Below, one piece after another: positions 18,171 to 27,932 of a stretch of DNA of 64,000 nt. Where the stretch lies: contig JAOABQ010000045.1 in assembly GCA_026418275.1 (NCBI GenBank), positions 1 to 64,000 on the forward strand. The letters run 5' to 3'. The translations under genes and the position numbers were made by a program. The notes below the pieces were generated by a model. The model did no database searches. It had not been told where the DNA came from and saw only the letters and a list, made by a program, of their open reading frames with translations. Each line of letters starts with the position of its first letter. Position 1 is the stretch's first letter. Source of the stretch: Clostridia bacterium (GTDB taxonomy: Bacteria > Bacillota > Clostridia > Acetivibrionales > DSM-2933).

Positions 18171-18818
18171 ATGGCGTTATTTCCTTTCTTTATAGATTTA
18201 AAGGACAAAAAATGCCTGGTGGTAGGCGGCGGAAAGGTAGCTGAGAGGAAGGTGCTGGCCTTACTCCCCTTTCAGGTGGAAATAACCCTTTTGAGTCCTA
18301 AAATTACAAAAACCCTTGAAAACCATCATCTGCAAGGCGAAATCCACTGGATATGCAAAAACTATGATGATGAATTCTTAAAAGATTCCTTTATGGTGAT
18401 TGCCGCTACTTCGGATCATGAGGTCAATGCAAGGGTATATCGGGACGGGACCCAGGCTGGAATTCATGTCAATGTGGTAGATGACCCTGAAAGATGCTCT
18501 TTTTACTTTCCGGCTTTGGTCAGAAGGGACGACCTGGTAATTGGTATTTCCACCTCAGGGAGCTTTCCTGCATTGTCCAAGGCGTTAAGGAAAAGGATCG
18601 GGGAAACCCTCCCGGATGATTTGGAGATAAAATTACAGGTTTTAAAGGAACTTAGAAAAAAAGTTAAAAGTGAAATCCATGATATAAATAGTAGGGAATC
18701 TGTGGCCTCTGCACTTTTGGAAGAAGCGATGGGACTTCCGGATGGTTTGAGCAAGGAAGAAATAGTTTTAAAACTGAGTAAAGTCTTTGAGGGATATAAA
18801 AATGAAAAGAACAATTAG
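18171..18818 (+). CDS. Precorrin-2 dehydrogenase (CysG/Met8p N-terminal type)
   Basis: 215 residues from the ATG at 18171, which follows AAGGAGGGGTGAA; the frame is open 18 bases earlier without such a site. FPFFIDLKDKKCLVVGGGKVAERK is the NAD-binding start, with VNVVDDPERCSFYFPALVRR and STSGSFPALSKALRKRI in the second part. It oxidises precorrin-2 to sirohydrochlorin, the substrate of CbiX. The C-terminal methyltransferase half of full CysG is absent and is supplied by CobA-HemD further on. Confidence 0.92.
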   Translation: MALFPFFIDLKDKKCLVVGGGKVAERKVLALLPFQVEITLLSPKITKTLENHHLQGEIHWICKNYDDEFLKDSFMVIAATSDHEVNARVYRDGTQAGIHVNVVDDPERCSFYFPALVRRDDLVIGISTSGSFPALSKALRKRIGETLPDDLEIKLQVLKELRKKVKSEIHDINSRESVASALLEEAMGLPDGLSKEEIVLKLSKVFEGYKNEKNN

Positions 18819-19692
18819 ATTGGGTACCCGGGAAAGTAAGCTGGCTCTGGCGCAAAGCCGGTGGGTTGCCGACCGGATAAGGGAAAAAAATCCTGACATT
18901 GAAATAGAAATCATCGGGATGACCACCAAAGGAGACATGATTCTCGATCAAAGGTTGGAAAGGGTCGGAGGGAAGGGGCTTTTTATCAAGGAACTGGAAG
19001 TGGCGCTTCTTCAGCATAAAATTGACCTTGCAGTACACAGCATGAAGGATATGCCTGCTGAAATTCCCGATGAACTTACCCTTTCCGCATACACTGGAAG
19101 TGAAGACCCAAGAGATGTCCTGGTTACCCGGGATAAGGCCTTGCTTGGGGACTTAAAGGCCGGTGCGGTGGTCGGTACAAGCAGCAGCCGCAGGGAGGTG
19201 CAGCTTTTAAACCAGCGGCCGGACCTTAAGGTAGAGACCCTGCGGGGAAATGTATTAACCCGGCTAGAAAGGCTTCTGGAAGGGAAATATGATGCATTGA
19301 TTCTGGCGGCAGCGGGATTGAAACGTTTGGGTTTGGAAAGCAAAGGTACACAGTTTTTCAATGTTCATGAGATGGTTCCCGCAGTGGGCCAGGGGGTTCT
19401 TGCGGTCCAAACCAGGAAGAATGACGAGATAGAATCTCTGGTAAAATGTATTCATTGTGAAGAAACAGCCCTTCGCATGGCCGCGGAAAGAGCTTTTATG
19501 ATAAAATTAAATGGGGGATGTACCACGCCCATTGCCGCTCATGGAGTGATTCAGGGGAATAGGATAAAGATTTATGGAATGCTGGCGGCGGAAGACAAGT
19601 CAAAAATAGTTAAGGAAACCATCGAAGGGAACAAAGAAGATGGGGCTCTTTTAGGAGAACAATTGGCCCAAATTCTTTTAGATAGACTTTAA
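18802..19692 (+). CDS. hemC: HemC, hydroxymethylbilane synthase
   Basis: 296 residues from the ATG at 18802 (GAGGGATATAAAA upstream), overlapping the previous gene by 17 bases. RLGTRESKLALAQ at the start, AVHSMKDMP, VGTSSSRREVQL and LRGNVLTRL bind the growing chain. The Cys in NGGCTTPIAAHG carries the dipyrromethane cofactor. It joins four porphobilinogens into hydroxymethylbilane. Confidence 0.96.
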   Translation: MKRTIRLGTRESKLALAQSRWVADRIREKNPDIEIEIIGMTTKGDMILDQRLERVGGKGLFIKELEVALLQHKIDLAVHSMKDMPAEIPDELTLSAYTGSEDPRDVLVTRDKALLGDLKAGAVVGTSSSRREVQLLNQRPDLKVETLRGNVLTRLERLLEGKYDALILAAAGLKRLGLESKGTQFFNVHEMVPAVGQGVLAVQTRKNDEIESLVKCIHCEETALRMAAERAFMIKLNGGCTTPIAAHGVIQGNRIKIYGMLAAEDKSKIVKETIEGNKEDGALLGEQLAQILLDRL

Positions 19693-19714
19693 TAAAAATG
19701 AAGGATGGAGAAAC

Positions 19715-21226
19715 GTGAAAAACGGAAAAGTTTTTATTATAGGTGTAGGGCCTGGAGACTATAAATTAATAACGTTGAAGGCACTCCAATGCATTGAAAA
19801 TGCGGATGTAGTCGTATATGACCGGCTGGTGGGTGAGAAGATACTAAGTTTTGCAAAGAGGAATGCCGAATTGATTAATGTAGGAAAAAAGCCGGATTTT
19901 CACGCGGTACCCCAAGAGGGAATCAATGAGATTTTGGTTAAAAAGGCAAAGGAAGGGAAAAATGTTGCCAGAGTAAAAGGGGGAGACCCTTTTGTCTTCG
20001 GTCGGGGGGGAGAAGAAGCCCAGTATCTATGGCACCATCAGATTGAGTTTGAGATTGTACCGGGAGTTACTTCGGCTGTTTCTGTTCCCGCATATGCAGG
20101 GATTCCTGTAACACACCGGGATTTTTGCTCCTCACTGCACATTATTACCGGCCATGAAAGTCCGGAAAAGGAAGAAAGCCGGATTGATTATAAAGCCTTG
20201 GCCATGCTGAGCGGAACCTTAGTTTTTTTAATGGGAATTAAAAATATCCAGGAAATTTGCAAAAACCTGATTCAATATGGAAAAGATCCTAAAACTCCCG
20301 TGGCAGTGGTAGAAAATGGGACTACCCATAGGCAAAGGACGGTTACAGGAACCCTTTTGGATATCCACAAGGCCGTTTTAGAGGAAGGAATCCACTCTCC
20401 GGCAGTTACGGTAATCGGTCCGGTTGTGTCTCTCCGGGAAAAGCTTCAGTGGTTTTTAAAGGGGAAGCTTTCCGGGAAAAAAGTGATTGTAACAAGATCC
20501 AGAGAACAAGCAAGCAAGCTGGTTGAAAAAATCGAGGCATTCGGGGGCGAGGCCATAGAGTTTCCAACCATACGGATTGAAAAAATAGAGGATTTTACCC
20601 AGTTGGATAGGGCAATGAAGGGGATTAGGGATTATGGCTGGATTGTATTTACCAGTGTGAACGGGGTAAAAGCTTTTTTTGAAAGAATGCAGGAAATAAG
20701 GGCAGATATAAGGAATTTATACGGTACAAAGATTGCTGTGGTTGGAGAAGCAACCGAAAGTGAATTAAACCGGTATGGTCTTCTGGCTGATTTGGTTCCT
20801 CAAAAGTTTACTACCGAATCTCTTTTAAGTGAAATGATTCATAGGGTAAAACCGGATGAAAAGGTGCTTTTGGCAAGGGCGGATATTGCAACCGAAGACC
20901 TTTCAAGGGGATTAAAGGAAGCAGGGGTTCTTGTGGAGGATCTGACAGTGTACAGGACCCTTATGGAAGATGGCAGGAAACAGAAGATTATGGATATGCT
21001 TGAAAGGAATCAAATTGATTTTATCACCTTTACCAGTTCATCCACCGTGAAAAACTTTGTTTCCCTGATTGGAGAGGACGGGGTCAAAAAGATAAAAAGT
21101 GCGAAAGCTGTTTGCATCGGTCCGGTTACTTCAAAAACTGCCCGGGAATTAGGTATAAGAGGGGTTGAAGAAGCAGAAATCCATACCATAGGTAGTGTTG
21201 TTCAAAAATTATTGGATTTGGTATAG
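19715..21226 (+). CDS. cobA-hemD: CobA-HemD fusion: uroporphyrinogen-III methyltransferase / synthase
   Basis: 503 residues starting at a GTG (AAGGATGGAGAAAC upstream). Residues 1 to about 240 form the SAM-dependent uroporphyrinogen-III methylase ([43 protein letters not shown]). Residues from about 250 form uroporphyrinogen-III synthase ([38 protein letters not shown]). It cyclises hydroxymethylbilane and then makes precorrin-2. The fusion is common in clostridia. Confidence 0.95.
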   Translation: MKNGKVFIIGVGPGDYKLITLKALQCIENADVVVYDRLVGEKILSFAKRNAELINVGKKPDFHAVPQEGINEILVKKAKEGKNVARVKGGDPFVFGRGGEEAQYLWHHQIEFEIVPGVTSAVSVPAYAGIPVTHRDFCSSLHIITGHESPEKEESRIDYKALAMLSGTLVFLMGIKNIQEICKNLIQYGKDPKTPVAVVENGTTHRQRTVTGTLLDIHKAVLEEGIHSPAVTVIGPVVSLREKLQWFLKGKLSGKKVIVTRSREQASKLVEKIEAFGGEAIEFPTIRIEKIEDFTQLDRAMKGIRDYGWIVFTSVNGVKAFFERMQEIRADIRNLYGTKIAVVGEATESELNRYGLLADLVPQKFTTESLLSEMIHRVKPDEKVLLARADIATEDLSRGLKEAGVLVEDLTVYRTLMEDGRKQKIMDMLERNQIDFITFTSSSTVKNFVSLIGEDGVKKIKSAKAVCIGPVTSKTARELGIRGVEEAEIHTIGSVVQKLLDLV

Positions 21227-21248
21227 CCTTAAAAAGGAGGGATGCTCA

Positions 21249-22220
21249 ATGGAGCTTCATAAAAGGCCGAGAAGGTTGAGAGGAAATGAGAACATACGAA
21301 GATTGGTGCGTGAAACAAAAGTTTCTACCGATGATTTGATCTATCCCCTTTTTATTGTGGAGGGAAAAGGCGTAAAACGTGAAATATCTTCCATGCCGGG
21401 TGTTTTTCAACTATCTGCCGATAACTTTCTAAAGGAGCTTGAAGAGGTCCAGAGCCTTGGAATTCCGGGTGTACTGCTCTTTGGAGTGCCGGAAAACAAG
21501 GATAAAACAGGAACCGGCGCATACAGTCATGACGGTATTATCCAAACCGCTTTAAAAGAAGCCAAAAAAGAGTTTCCCAATTTACTTCTCATTGCGGATG
21601 TATGCCTTTGCGAATATACAAACCATGGTCACTGTGGTGTGGTAGATGACGGTAAGATCCTTAATGACATATCTGTGAACCTCATTGCAAAATCGGCTTT
21701 AAGCTACGCGGAAGCCGGAGCGGATGTTGTTGCACCCTCCGATATGATGGACGGAAGGGTGGGAGTAATCCGAAAGACCTTGGATAAATCGGGATTAACA
21801 GATAAAATCATTATGTCCTACAGTGCCAAATATGCCTCTGCCTTTTACGGCCCATTCCGGGATGCGGCACAGTCCACGCCTGCTTTCGGGGACCGGAAAT
21901 CCTACCAGATGGATATTGCCAACAGCCGGGAAGCCCTCCGTGAAGTTGAGTTGGATATCCAGGAGGGTGCGGACATTGTGATGGTGAAGCCGGCTATGGC
22001 TTATCTGGATGTGATCCATGAAGTAAGCAGCCGCTTTGATGTACCGGTTGCCGCCTATCAGGTAAGCGGAGAATATGCTATGGTGAAAGCGGCGGCTGGG
22101 AAGGGCTGGATTGATGAAAAGTCTGCCGTTTTAGAAATGACAACGGCCATAAAGCGTGCAGGTGCAAAAATAATCATCACCTATTTTGCTAAGGATTTGG
22201 CAAAGTGGCTTAAAACTTAG
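21249..22220 (+). CDS. hemB: HemB, porphobilinogen synthase
   Basis: 323 residues from the ATG at 21249, which has AAAAAGGAGGG upstream; an in-frame start 54 bases earlier lies inside the previous gene and lacks one. The zinc-binding CLCEYTNHGHC pattern with three Cys is complete. The two active-site lysines lie in MSYSAKYASAFYGPFR and VMVKPAMAYLD. It condenses two 5-aminolevulinates to porphobilinogen. Confidence 0.96.
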   Translation: MELHKRPRRLRGNENIRRLVRETKVSTDDLIYPLFIVEGKGVKREISSMPGVFQLSADNFLKELEEVQSLGIPGVLLFGVPENKDKTGTGAYSHDGIIQTALKEAKKEFPNLLLIADVCLCEYTNHGHCGVVDDGKILNDISVNLIAKSALSYAEAGADVVAPSDMMDGRVGVIRKTLDKSGLTDKIIMSYSAKYASAFYGPFRDAAQSTPAFGDRKSYQMDIANSREALREVELDIQEGADIVMVKPAMAYLDVIHEVSSRFDVPVAAYQVSGEYAMVKAAAGKGWIDEKSAVLEMTTAIKRAGAKIIITYFAKDLAKWLKT

Positions 22221-22244
22221 TTATATGTAAAAAGGAGTTTGATC

Positions 22245-23537
22245 ATGGCTTTAAAATCATCCCTTGAAGTATTCGAAAAATCCAAAGAAATTATTCCAGG
22301 GGGAGTCAACAGCCCGGTGCGTGCATACCGGTCGGTGGGCCTAAATCCCCCGTATATAAAAAAAGCAAAGGGATCTAAAATATTTGACATTGACGGCAAT
22401 ACCTATATTGATTATGTAGGGTCCTGGGGGCCCATGATCCTTGGGCATGCCTTCCCGGAAGTCATTGAAGCGATCAAAGAGGCGGCAGAATGCGGGACAA
22501 GCTTTGGTGCTCCTACCGAAAAGGAATTTGAACTGGCAGATATCCTATGTCATGCAGTCCCATCGGTGGAAATGGTGAGGATGGTCAGCTCGGGAACCGA
22601 AGCGGTAATGAGTGCCATCCGCCTTGCCAGGGGGTACACCCGAAGAGATCGGATATTAAAGTTTGAAGGCTGCTATCACGGCCATTCCGACGGATTATTA
22701 GTAAAGGCGGGTTCCGGTGCTTTGACCACCGGTGTTCCGGATAGTGCGGGTGTGCCTTATGATTATGCTAAAAACACTTTAACAGCATCCTATAATAACA
22801 TCGAAGAGCTGATTCATATTTTCAGTGAAGTAGGAAATGAATTGGCAGCGGTGATCCTAGAGCCGGTCGCCGGAAACATGGGGGTTGTTCTGCCGGAGCT
22901 CGAATTTTTAAAGATCCTCCGTGAAAAGACGGAGGAGTACGGTGTACTTCTTATTCTTGATGAAGTGATTACCGGATTTAGGGTTGCTTTTGGCGGCGCC
23001 CAGTCCTATTATGGAATACTGCCCGATATCACCGTATTCGGAAAGATTATTGGAGGCGGTATGCCGGTAGGGGCCTATGGGGGAAGAAGAGAAATCATGG
23101 AAATGATTTCTCCGGTGGGTCCCGTGTATCAGGCAGGAACTTTATCGGGAAATCCGGTAGCCATGGCGGCGGGAATCAAAACCTTGCAAATATTAAGGGA
23201 TAATCCTGATATCTATAACGCATTGGATAAAAAAGGAGCAAGACTGGAAAAAGCGTTTATAGAGGCAGGAGATAGGTATGGGGTCCCGGCATCGGTAAAC
23301 CGGGTTGGGTCCATGCTGAGCGCTTTCTTTACCGGGGATAAGGTAAGGGACTTTAAAACAGCCACTGGTTCGGATACCCACATGTTTAAAAAGTATTTCG
23401 CAGGCATGCTGGAGGAGGGGATTTATATTGCTCCTTCCCAGTTTGAAGCCATGTTTTTGTCGGCGGCCCATGATGATAAAGACACGGAAAAAACAATAGA
23501 AAGTATCGATAAGGTTTTTTCACAACTTAAAAAATAG
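22245..23537 (+). CDS. hemL: HemL, glutamate-1-semialdehyde aminotransferase
   Basis: 430 residues from the ATG at 22245, after [33 protein letters not shown] near the start, [19 protein letters not shown] and the PLP lysine in [17 protein letters not shown] at about residue 266 are clear. It converts the HemA product to 5-aminolevulinate. With HemA, HemB, HemC and CobA-HemD it completes the route from glutamyl-tRNA to precorrin-2 inside one operon. Confidence 0.96.
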   Translation: MALKSSLEVFEKSKEIIPGGVNSPVRAYRSVGLNPPYIKKAKGSKIFDIDGNTYIDYVGSWGPMILGHAFPEVIEAIKEAAECGTSFGAPTEKEFELADILCHAVPSVEMVRMVSSGTEAVMSAIRLARGYTRRDRILKFEGCYHGHSDGLLVKAGSGALTTGVPDSAGVPYDYAKNTLTASYNNIEELIHIFSEVGNELAAVILEPVAGNMGVVLPELEFLKILREKTEEYGVLLILDEVITGFRVAFGGAQSYYGILPDITVFGKIIGGGMPVGAYGGRREIMEMISPVGPVYQAGTLSGNPVAMAAGIKTLQILRDNPDIYNALDKKGARLEKAFIEAGDRYGVPASVNRVGSMLSAFFTGDKVRDFKTATGSDTHMFKKYFAGMLEEGIYIAPSQFEAMFLSAAHDDKDTEKTIESIDKVFSQLKK

Positions 23538-23550
23538 AAAGGGTTTTTAT

Positions 23551-23913
23551 ATGGAAGGGATTTTAATACTCGCACACGGAAGTAAAAGGCAGGAAACAGA
23601 AAAAATACTGGACTCACTGGTGGAAAAGGTAAAATCAAGGACCAAAGAGTCCCTGGTATACCCGGCTTTTCTACAGTTTTCAGAACAGGACCTGGAAGCC
23701 GGAATTGATCATTTGGTGAAAAATGGGGCAAAAAGCATAAAAATTGTGCCCATGTTTTTATTTGACGGTGTCCATGTTACCGAAGATATTCCCAATGAGC
23801 TAAAAAAGATTTCCGAAAAGCATAAAGACATCGAAATCCGGATGAGTGAACACTTGGGCGATGATGACCGGATTGCAGAAATTATAGTAGACCGGATACG
23901 GTCCATTGGATAA
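23551..23913 (+). CDS. cbiX: CbiX, short-form sirohydrochlorin cobaltochelatase
   Basis: 120 residues, half the length of long CbiX, as expected for the homodimeric short form. The metal-binding histidines are His9 in ILAHGSKRQ and one near residue 75 in FLFDGVHVTEDIP. It inserts cobalt into sirohydrochlorin, the entry point of the anaerobic pathway. It might also serve with iron for siroheme. AGAAAGGG precedes the start. Confidence 0.92.
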   Translation: MEGILILAHGSKRQETEKILDSLVEKVKSRTKESLVYPAFLQFSEQDLEAGIDHLVKNGAKSIKIVPMFLFDGVHVTEDIPNELKKISEKHKDIEIRMSEHLGDDDRIAEIIVDRIRSIG

Positions 23914-23931
23914 AGTTGGGAGTCGGCTAAA

Positions 23932-25320
23932 ATGCAGATACCTAGAATTGTTATTGCAGGTACCAACAGCGGATGCGGTAAGACGACCGTTACCCTTGGA
24001 ATCATGGGGGCACTTAAAAGGATGGGGCTTAAGGTTCAGCCCTTTAAGGTGGGGCCGGATTATATCGACCCTATGTTTCATACCTTTATCACCGGGCAGC
24101 ATTCCAGAAACTTGGACAGCTTTATGCTGGATGAAAATACGGTTAAAACCTTGTTTTTAAGAAGTGCCAGATACGCGGATATTGCCGTGGCGGAAGGGGT
24201 GATGGGGTTTTATGACGGTCTTGGGGGAACCTCACAGGAAGGAAGTACAGCCCATGTGGCTGGGATTCTTAATTCACCGGTTGTACTGGTGGTAAACGGA
24301 GAGGGGCTTTCTCTAAGTATTCTTCCTATCCTCCTTGGGTTTATGGATTACAACCGAAATGTAAATATTAAAGGAGTCATCCTGAACCACTTAAAAAGTG
24401 AAAGTCATTTTCTTCTCCTGAAAGAAATCATAGAAGAACATACCGGACTTGCGGTATTGGGATACCTAAAGAAAAATTCCGAAATATCCCTCCCGGGCAG
24501 GCATCTCGGATTGGTATCCGGGGGTGAGATTCAAGATCTTAACGAAAAACTGGATAAGCTTATAAGCCAAATTGAAAAAACAGTGGACCTTAAGCTTTTG
24601 GTTAAGCTGGCCGGGAATGCCCCAGCCATGAAACCGGTACCGGAAGGGACGCATCCTGTTTTCCAAAATGTAAAAATTGGGGTTGCAAAAGATAAGGCGT
24701 TTAACTTTTATTATCAAGACAACTTGGAGTTATTGGAAATGTTAGGGGCAGACCTTATATATTTTAGTCCTCTTAAGGATCAACATCTTCCCAAGGATGT
24801 GAAAGGACTTTATATTGGTGGAGGGTATCCGGAGGTATTTGCAAAAGAACTGGAAGAAAATCTTCCGATGAAGTTGTCCGTCAAAAAAGCTGTTGAATTA
24901 GGGCTCCCGGCTTATGCAGAATGCGGCGGACTTATGTATCTGTCCCAGAGTATTAAGACCTTAGAGGGAAATGAATATAAAATGACGGAGGTTATCCCGG
25001 GAAAAAGTGAAATGACCGCCTCACTGAAACGGTTTGGGTATGTGGAAGTTGAGATTACAAAGGACAATATCCTTGCCCGAAAGGGCGATAGGATCCGGGC
25101 TCATGAGTTTCACTATTCTGTAACGATGGTGGATTCAGAGGTGGATACCTGCTATAAAGTCATGAAAGAGCGAAGAAACAAGAATATGAGTGAGTGGTAC
25201 TGCGGTTATCAAGTGAAGAACCTGATGGCAGGCTATCCCCATCTTCACTTTTGGGGGAATCCTCGTTTTGCAAAAAGATTTTTAGATGTCTGTAGAAAGA
25301 TGGATATGAATGAGGTTTAA
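23932..25320 (+). CDS. cbiA: CbiA, cobyrinate a,c-diamide synthase
   Basis: 462 residues. The N-terminal ATP-binding domain starts with IAGTNSGCGKTTVTLG (residues 8-23) and contains VGPDYIDPMFH and EGVMGFYDG. The C-terminal class I glutaminase-like domain has YAECGGLMYLS with its Cys near residue 330. It amidates the a and c side chains using glutamine and ATP. GGGAGTCGGCTAAA precedes the ATG. Confidence 0.95.
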   Translation: MQIPRIVIAGTNSGCGKTTVTLGIMGALKRMGLKVQPFKVGPDYIDPMFHTFITGQHSRNLDSFMLDENTVKTLFLRSARYADIAVAEGVMGFYDGLGGTSQEGSTAHVAGILNSPVVLVVNGEGLSLSILPILLGFMDYNRNVNIKGVILNHLKSESHFLLLKEIIEEHTGLAVLGYLKKNSEISLPGRHLGLVSGGEIQDLNEKLDKLISQIEKTVDLKLLVKLAGNAPAMKPVPEGTHPVFQNVKIGVAKDKAFNFYYQDNLELLEMLGADLIYFSPLKDQHLPKDVKGLYIGGGYPEVFAKELEENLPMKLSVKKAVELGLPAYAECGGLMYLSQSIKTLEGNEYKMTEVIPGKSEMTASLKRFGYVEVEITKDNILARKGDRIRAHEFHYSVTMVDSEVDTCYKVMKERRNKNMSEWYCGYQVKNLMAGYPHLHFWGNPRFAKRFLDVCRKMDMNEV

Positions 25321-25323
25321 AAT

Positions 25324-26847
25324 ATGAAAGCAAAATGTATTATGATTCAAGGAACCGCCTCCTCTGTAGGAAAGAGCCTGGTCACGGCAGGGCTTTGCAG
25401 GATACTGAAACAAGATGGCCTTAGTGTGGCTCCCTTTAAATCACAAAATATGGCGCTCAATTCCTTTATCACCAAGGAAGGAAAGGAAATGGGAAGGGCT
25501 CAAGTAGTACAGGCTGAAGCTGCAGGGATAGAGCCATCGGTTTTCATGAACCCTGTTTTGTTAAAGCCTACCACCGATAAGAAAGCGCAAGTGATTATTA
25601 AAGGTGAAGTGTATGGCAATATGTCGGCTGTAGAGTACCATGAGTTTAAACCCAAGCTTTCTTCCATGGTAAAGGAAGTCTATGAGGAACTGGCCGGAAG
25701 CTATGATGTGATTGTGCTTGAAGGGGCTGGAAGCCCTGCTGAAATCAACTTGCGGGAGAAGGATATTGTAAATATGGGAATGGCTGAGCTTGCCGATGCT
25801 CCGGTTGTTTTGGTAGGAGATATCGATAAGGGCGGTGTTTTTGCCTCACTGGCAGGGACCATGCTCCTTCTTACCGAGGAGGAAAAAAGGCGGGTTAAAG
25901 GGGTCATTATCAATAAATTCCGGGGTGATATCGATATATTAAAGCCCGGGATAAAAATGCTGGAGGATATCATAAGGGTTCCTGTTTTGGGGGTTATCCC
26001 CTATACGAGGCTCAATATCGAGGATGAAGACAGCCTTACCGAAAGGTTCAATCAAAGGACCCATGAAGGTGATATGGATATTGCAGTTATTAAGCTGCCT
26101 CATATCTCAAATTTCACGGATTTTAATGTACTGGAAAACCTGGAAGGGGTCTCGGTGCGGTATGAGGACAGGGTATCCCGTCTTGGAAATCCGGATTTGG
26201 TCATTCTTCCGGGGACAAAGAATACACTGGAAGATTTGTTGTTTTTAAGAAAATCCGGGATGGAAGCTGAAATTATCCGGCGTAATAGAGAAGGAACCGT
26301 GGTTTTTGGTATTTGCGGGGGATATCAAATGCTTGGAGTTCAACTGGAAGATCCCCTTCATACGGAATCTGGCCTTGAAAAGATGGCAGGGATGGGGCTT
26401 TTAAACGTAAAAACCGTTTTTCAAAATAAGAAAACAACCACCCAGGTAAGAGCGGGAGTAATCGATGGCGAAGGAATTCTAGACGGCTTAAATCATACGG
26501 AAATTTCCGGCTATGAAATCCATATGGGGTCGACAGAAATTTTGGATGGATGTGTCCCATACCTTGAAATCCATGAACTCCTGGGGAAAAACATAAAAAA
26601 GCTGGATGGGGTCCGGAATGAAACAGGAACAGTATTTGGGACCTATATTCACGGCGTCTTTGATAACCTTGATTTTACCGCCGGACTTATCAACAATATA
26701 AGAAAAAGAAAAGGGTTGGACAAGATGGTGGACCTTACACTGGACTTTAAGGAATTTAAGGAAAGCCAGTATGAAAAACTGGCGGAGATTGTTAGGGGCA
26801 GCCTTGATATGAAGCTGGTTTATGAAATTATTGGGGGCAGCAGGTGA
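25324..26847 (+). CDS. cbiP: CbiP/CobQ, cobyric acid synthase
   Basis: 507 residues, the family length. N-terminal IQGTASSVGKSLVTAGLCR and APFKSQNMALNS, then EGAGSPAEINL and GDIDKGGVFASLAGT. The glutaminase domain has VFGICGGYQMLG (Cys near residue 330) and GTYIHGVFD with its His. It adds four amides to the b, d, e and g side chains, using adenosylated substrate. It starts 4 bases after cbiA. Confidence 0.96.
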   Translation: MKAKCIMIQGTASSVGKSLVTAGLCRILKQDGLSVAPFKSQNMALNSFITKEGKEMGRAQVVQAEAAGIEPSVFMNPVLLKPTTDKKAQVIIKGEVYGNMSAVEYHEFKPKLSSMVKEVYEELAGSYDVIVLEGAGSPAEINLREKDIVNMGMAELADAPVVLVGDIDKGGVFASLAGTMLLLTEEEKRRVKGVIINKFRGDIDILKPGIKMLEDIIRVPVLGVIPYTRLNIEDEDSLTERFNQRTHEGDMDIAVIKLPHISNFTDFNVLENLEGVSVRYEDRVSRLGNPDLVILPGTKNTLEDLLFLRKSGMEAEIIRRNREGTVVFGICGGYQMLGVQLEDPLHTESGLEKMAGMGLLNVKTVFQNKKTTTQVRAGVIDGEGILDGLNHTEISGYEIHMGSTEILDGCVPYLEIHELLGKNIKKLDGVRNETGTVFGTYIHGVFDNLDFTAGLINNIRKRKGLDKMVDLTLDFKEFKESQYEKLAEIVRGSLDMKLVYEIIGGSR

Positions 26848-26852
26848 TAAAC

Positions 26853-27872
26853 ATGGCAGGAATAGAAGTTCTCATTTTCGACGTGATCATCGCGTACATA
26901 TTGGACCTGATTTTTGGGGATCCCTATTGGATGCCTCATCCGGTCCGTTTTATCGGTTTACTTATCAAAAAAACCGAAGCCGCTTTACGAAAGCTGCTCA
27001 ATAAAGCATCGATTGAGGGAGATGTCGGGGCTATGAAAGTAAAGGAGAAGGCTGCGGGATTTTTATTGGCTTTGATTGTAGTTTTAACCACTTTTTTTGC
27101 CGTATTTCTTTTGCTTCAAATTGCAAAAGCAGTACATCCTGTAATGTTTCACGTTTTGAATATCTACTTTATCTATTCCGCCCTTGCGGCAAAATGTCTT
27201 GCGCATGAGGCCAATAAAGTCTACAGAGTTTTAAAAACCGGAAACCTCATCGAAGCAAGGAAAAGTCTAGCCATGCTTGTTGGGCGGGAGACTGATGGGC
27301 TTTCAGAGAAGGAAGTAATCCGCGGGGTGGTGGAAACGACCGCGGAGAATACGGTGGACGGTGTAACATCCCCGCTTATTTACGCTGTTTTGGGCTCCTT
27401 ATTTGGACTGGGTGCGCCTTTGGTATATGCCTTTAAGGCTATAAGCACCCTGGATTCCATGGTGGGATATATGAATAACAAATACAGGCACTTTGGCTTT
27501 GCATCAGCAAAAATAGATGATTTGGCAAACTATCTCCCTGCAAGACTTACCGGAGTACTCATACCCGTAAGCGCTTTTCTCCTGAGAAAAAGCTTTTCCA
27601 AAAGCATGGCAGTGATGCTAAGGGACCGTAGAAATCATAAGAGCCCCAATTGTGCCTACCCGGAGGCAGCAGTTGCCGGAGCACTGGGAATCCGGATCGG
27701 AGGGACCAATGTATACTTTGGAAAGGTTATGGAAAAACCGACCATCGGAGATCCGGACAAGGAACTGGAAACAAAAGATATCAAAGAAACCATAAGGCTT
27801 ATGTATATGACGTCTTTTATAACCCTTCTGCTGATGTTGTCGCTGGTGGCCATTTTAACCACCGTAGATTAG
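26853..27872 (+). CDS. cbiB: CbiB, adenosylcobinamide-phosphate synthase
   Basis: 339 residues from the ATG at 26853, which sits 5 bases after AGGTGAT; a GTG nine bases earlier overlaps the cbiP stop but has no ribosome site. Membrane protein with DLIFGDPYWMPHPVRFIG at the start, VVETTAENTVDGVTSPL in the middle and NCAYPEAAVAGALGIRIGG near the end. It joins the aminopropanol phosphate side chain to cobyric acid at the membrane. Confidence 0.94.
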   Translation: MAGIEVLIFDVIIAYILDLIFGDPYWMPHPVRFIGLLIKKTEAALRKLLNKASIEGDVGAMKVKEKAAGFLLALIVVLTTFFAVFLLLQIAKAVHPVMFHVLNIYFIYSALAAKCLAHEANKVYRVLKTGNLIEARKSLAMLVGRETDGLSEKEVIRGVVETTAENTVDGVTSPLIYAVLGSLFGLGAPLVYAFKAISTLDSMVGYMNNKYRHFGFASAKIDDLANYLPARLTGVLIPVSAFLLRKSFSKSMAVMLRDRRNHKSPNCAYPEAAVAGALGIRIGGTNVYFGKVMEKPTIGDPDKELETKDIKETIRLMYMTSFITLLLMLSLVAILTTVD

Positions 27873-27932
27873 GGGGGAATAAATCCGGCAATGTTGATAC
27901 ATCAATACACATAATATGGAAGTGAGAAAAGA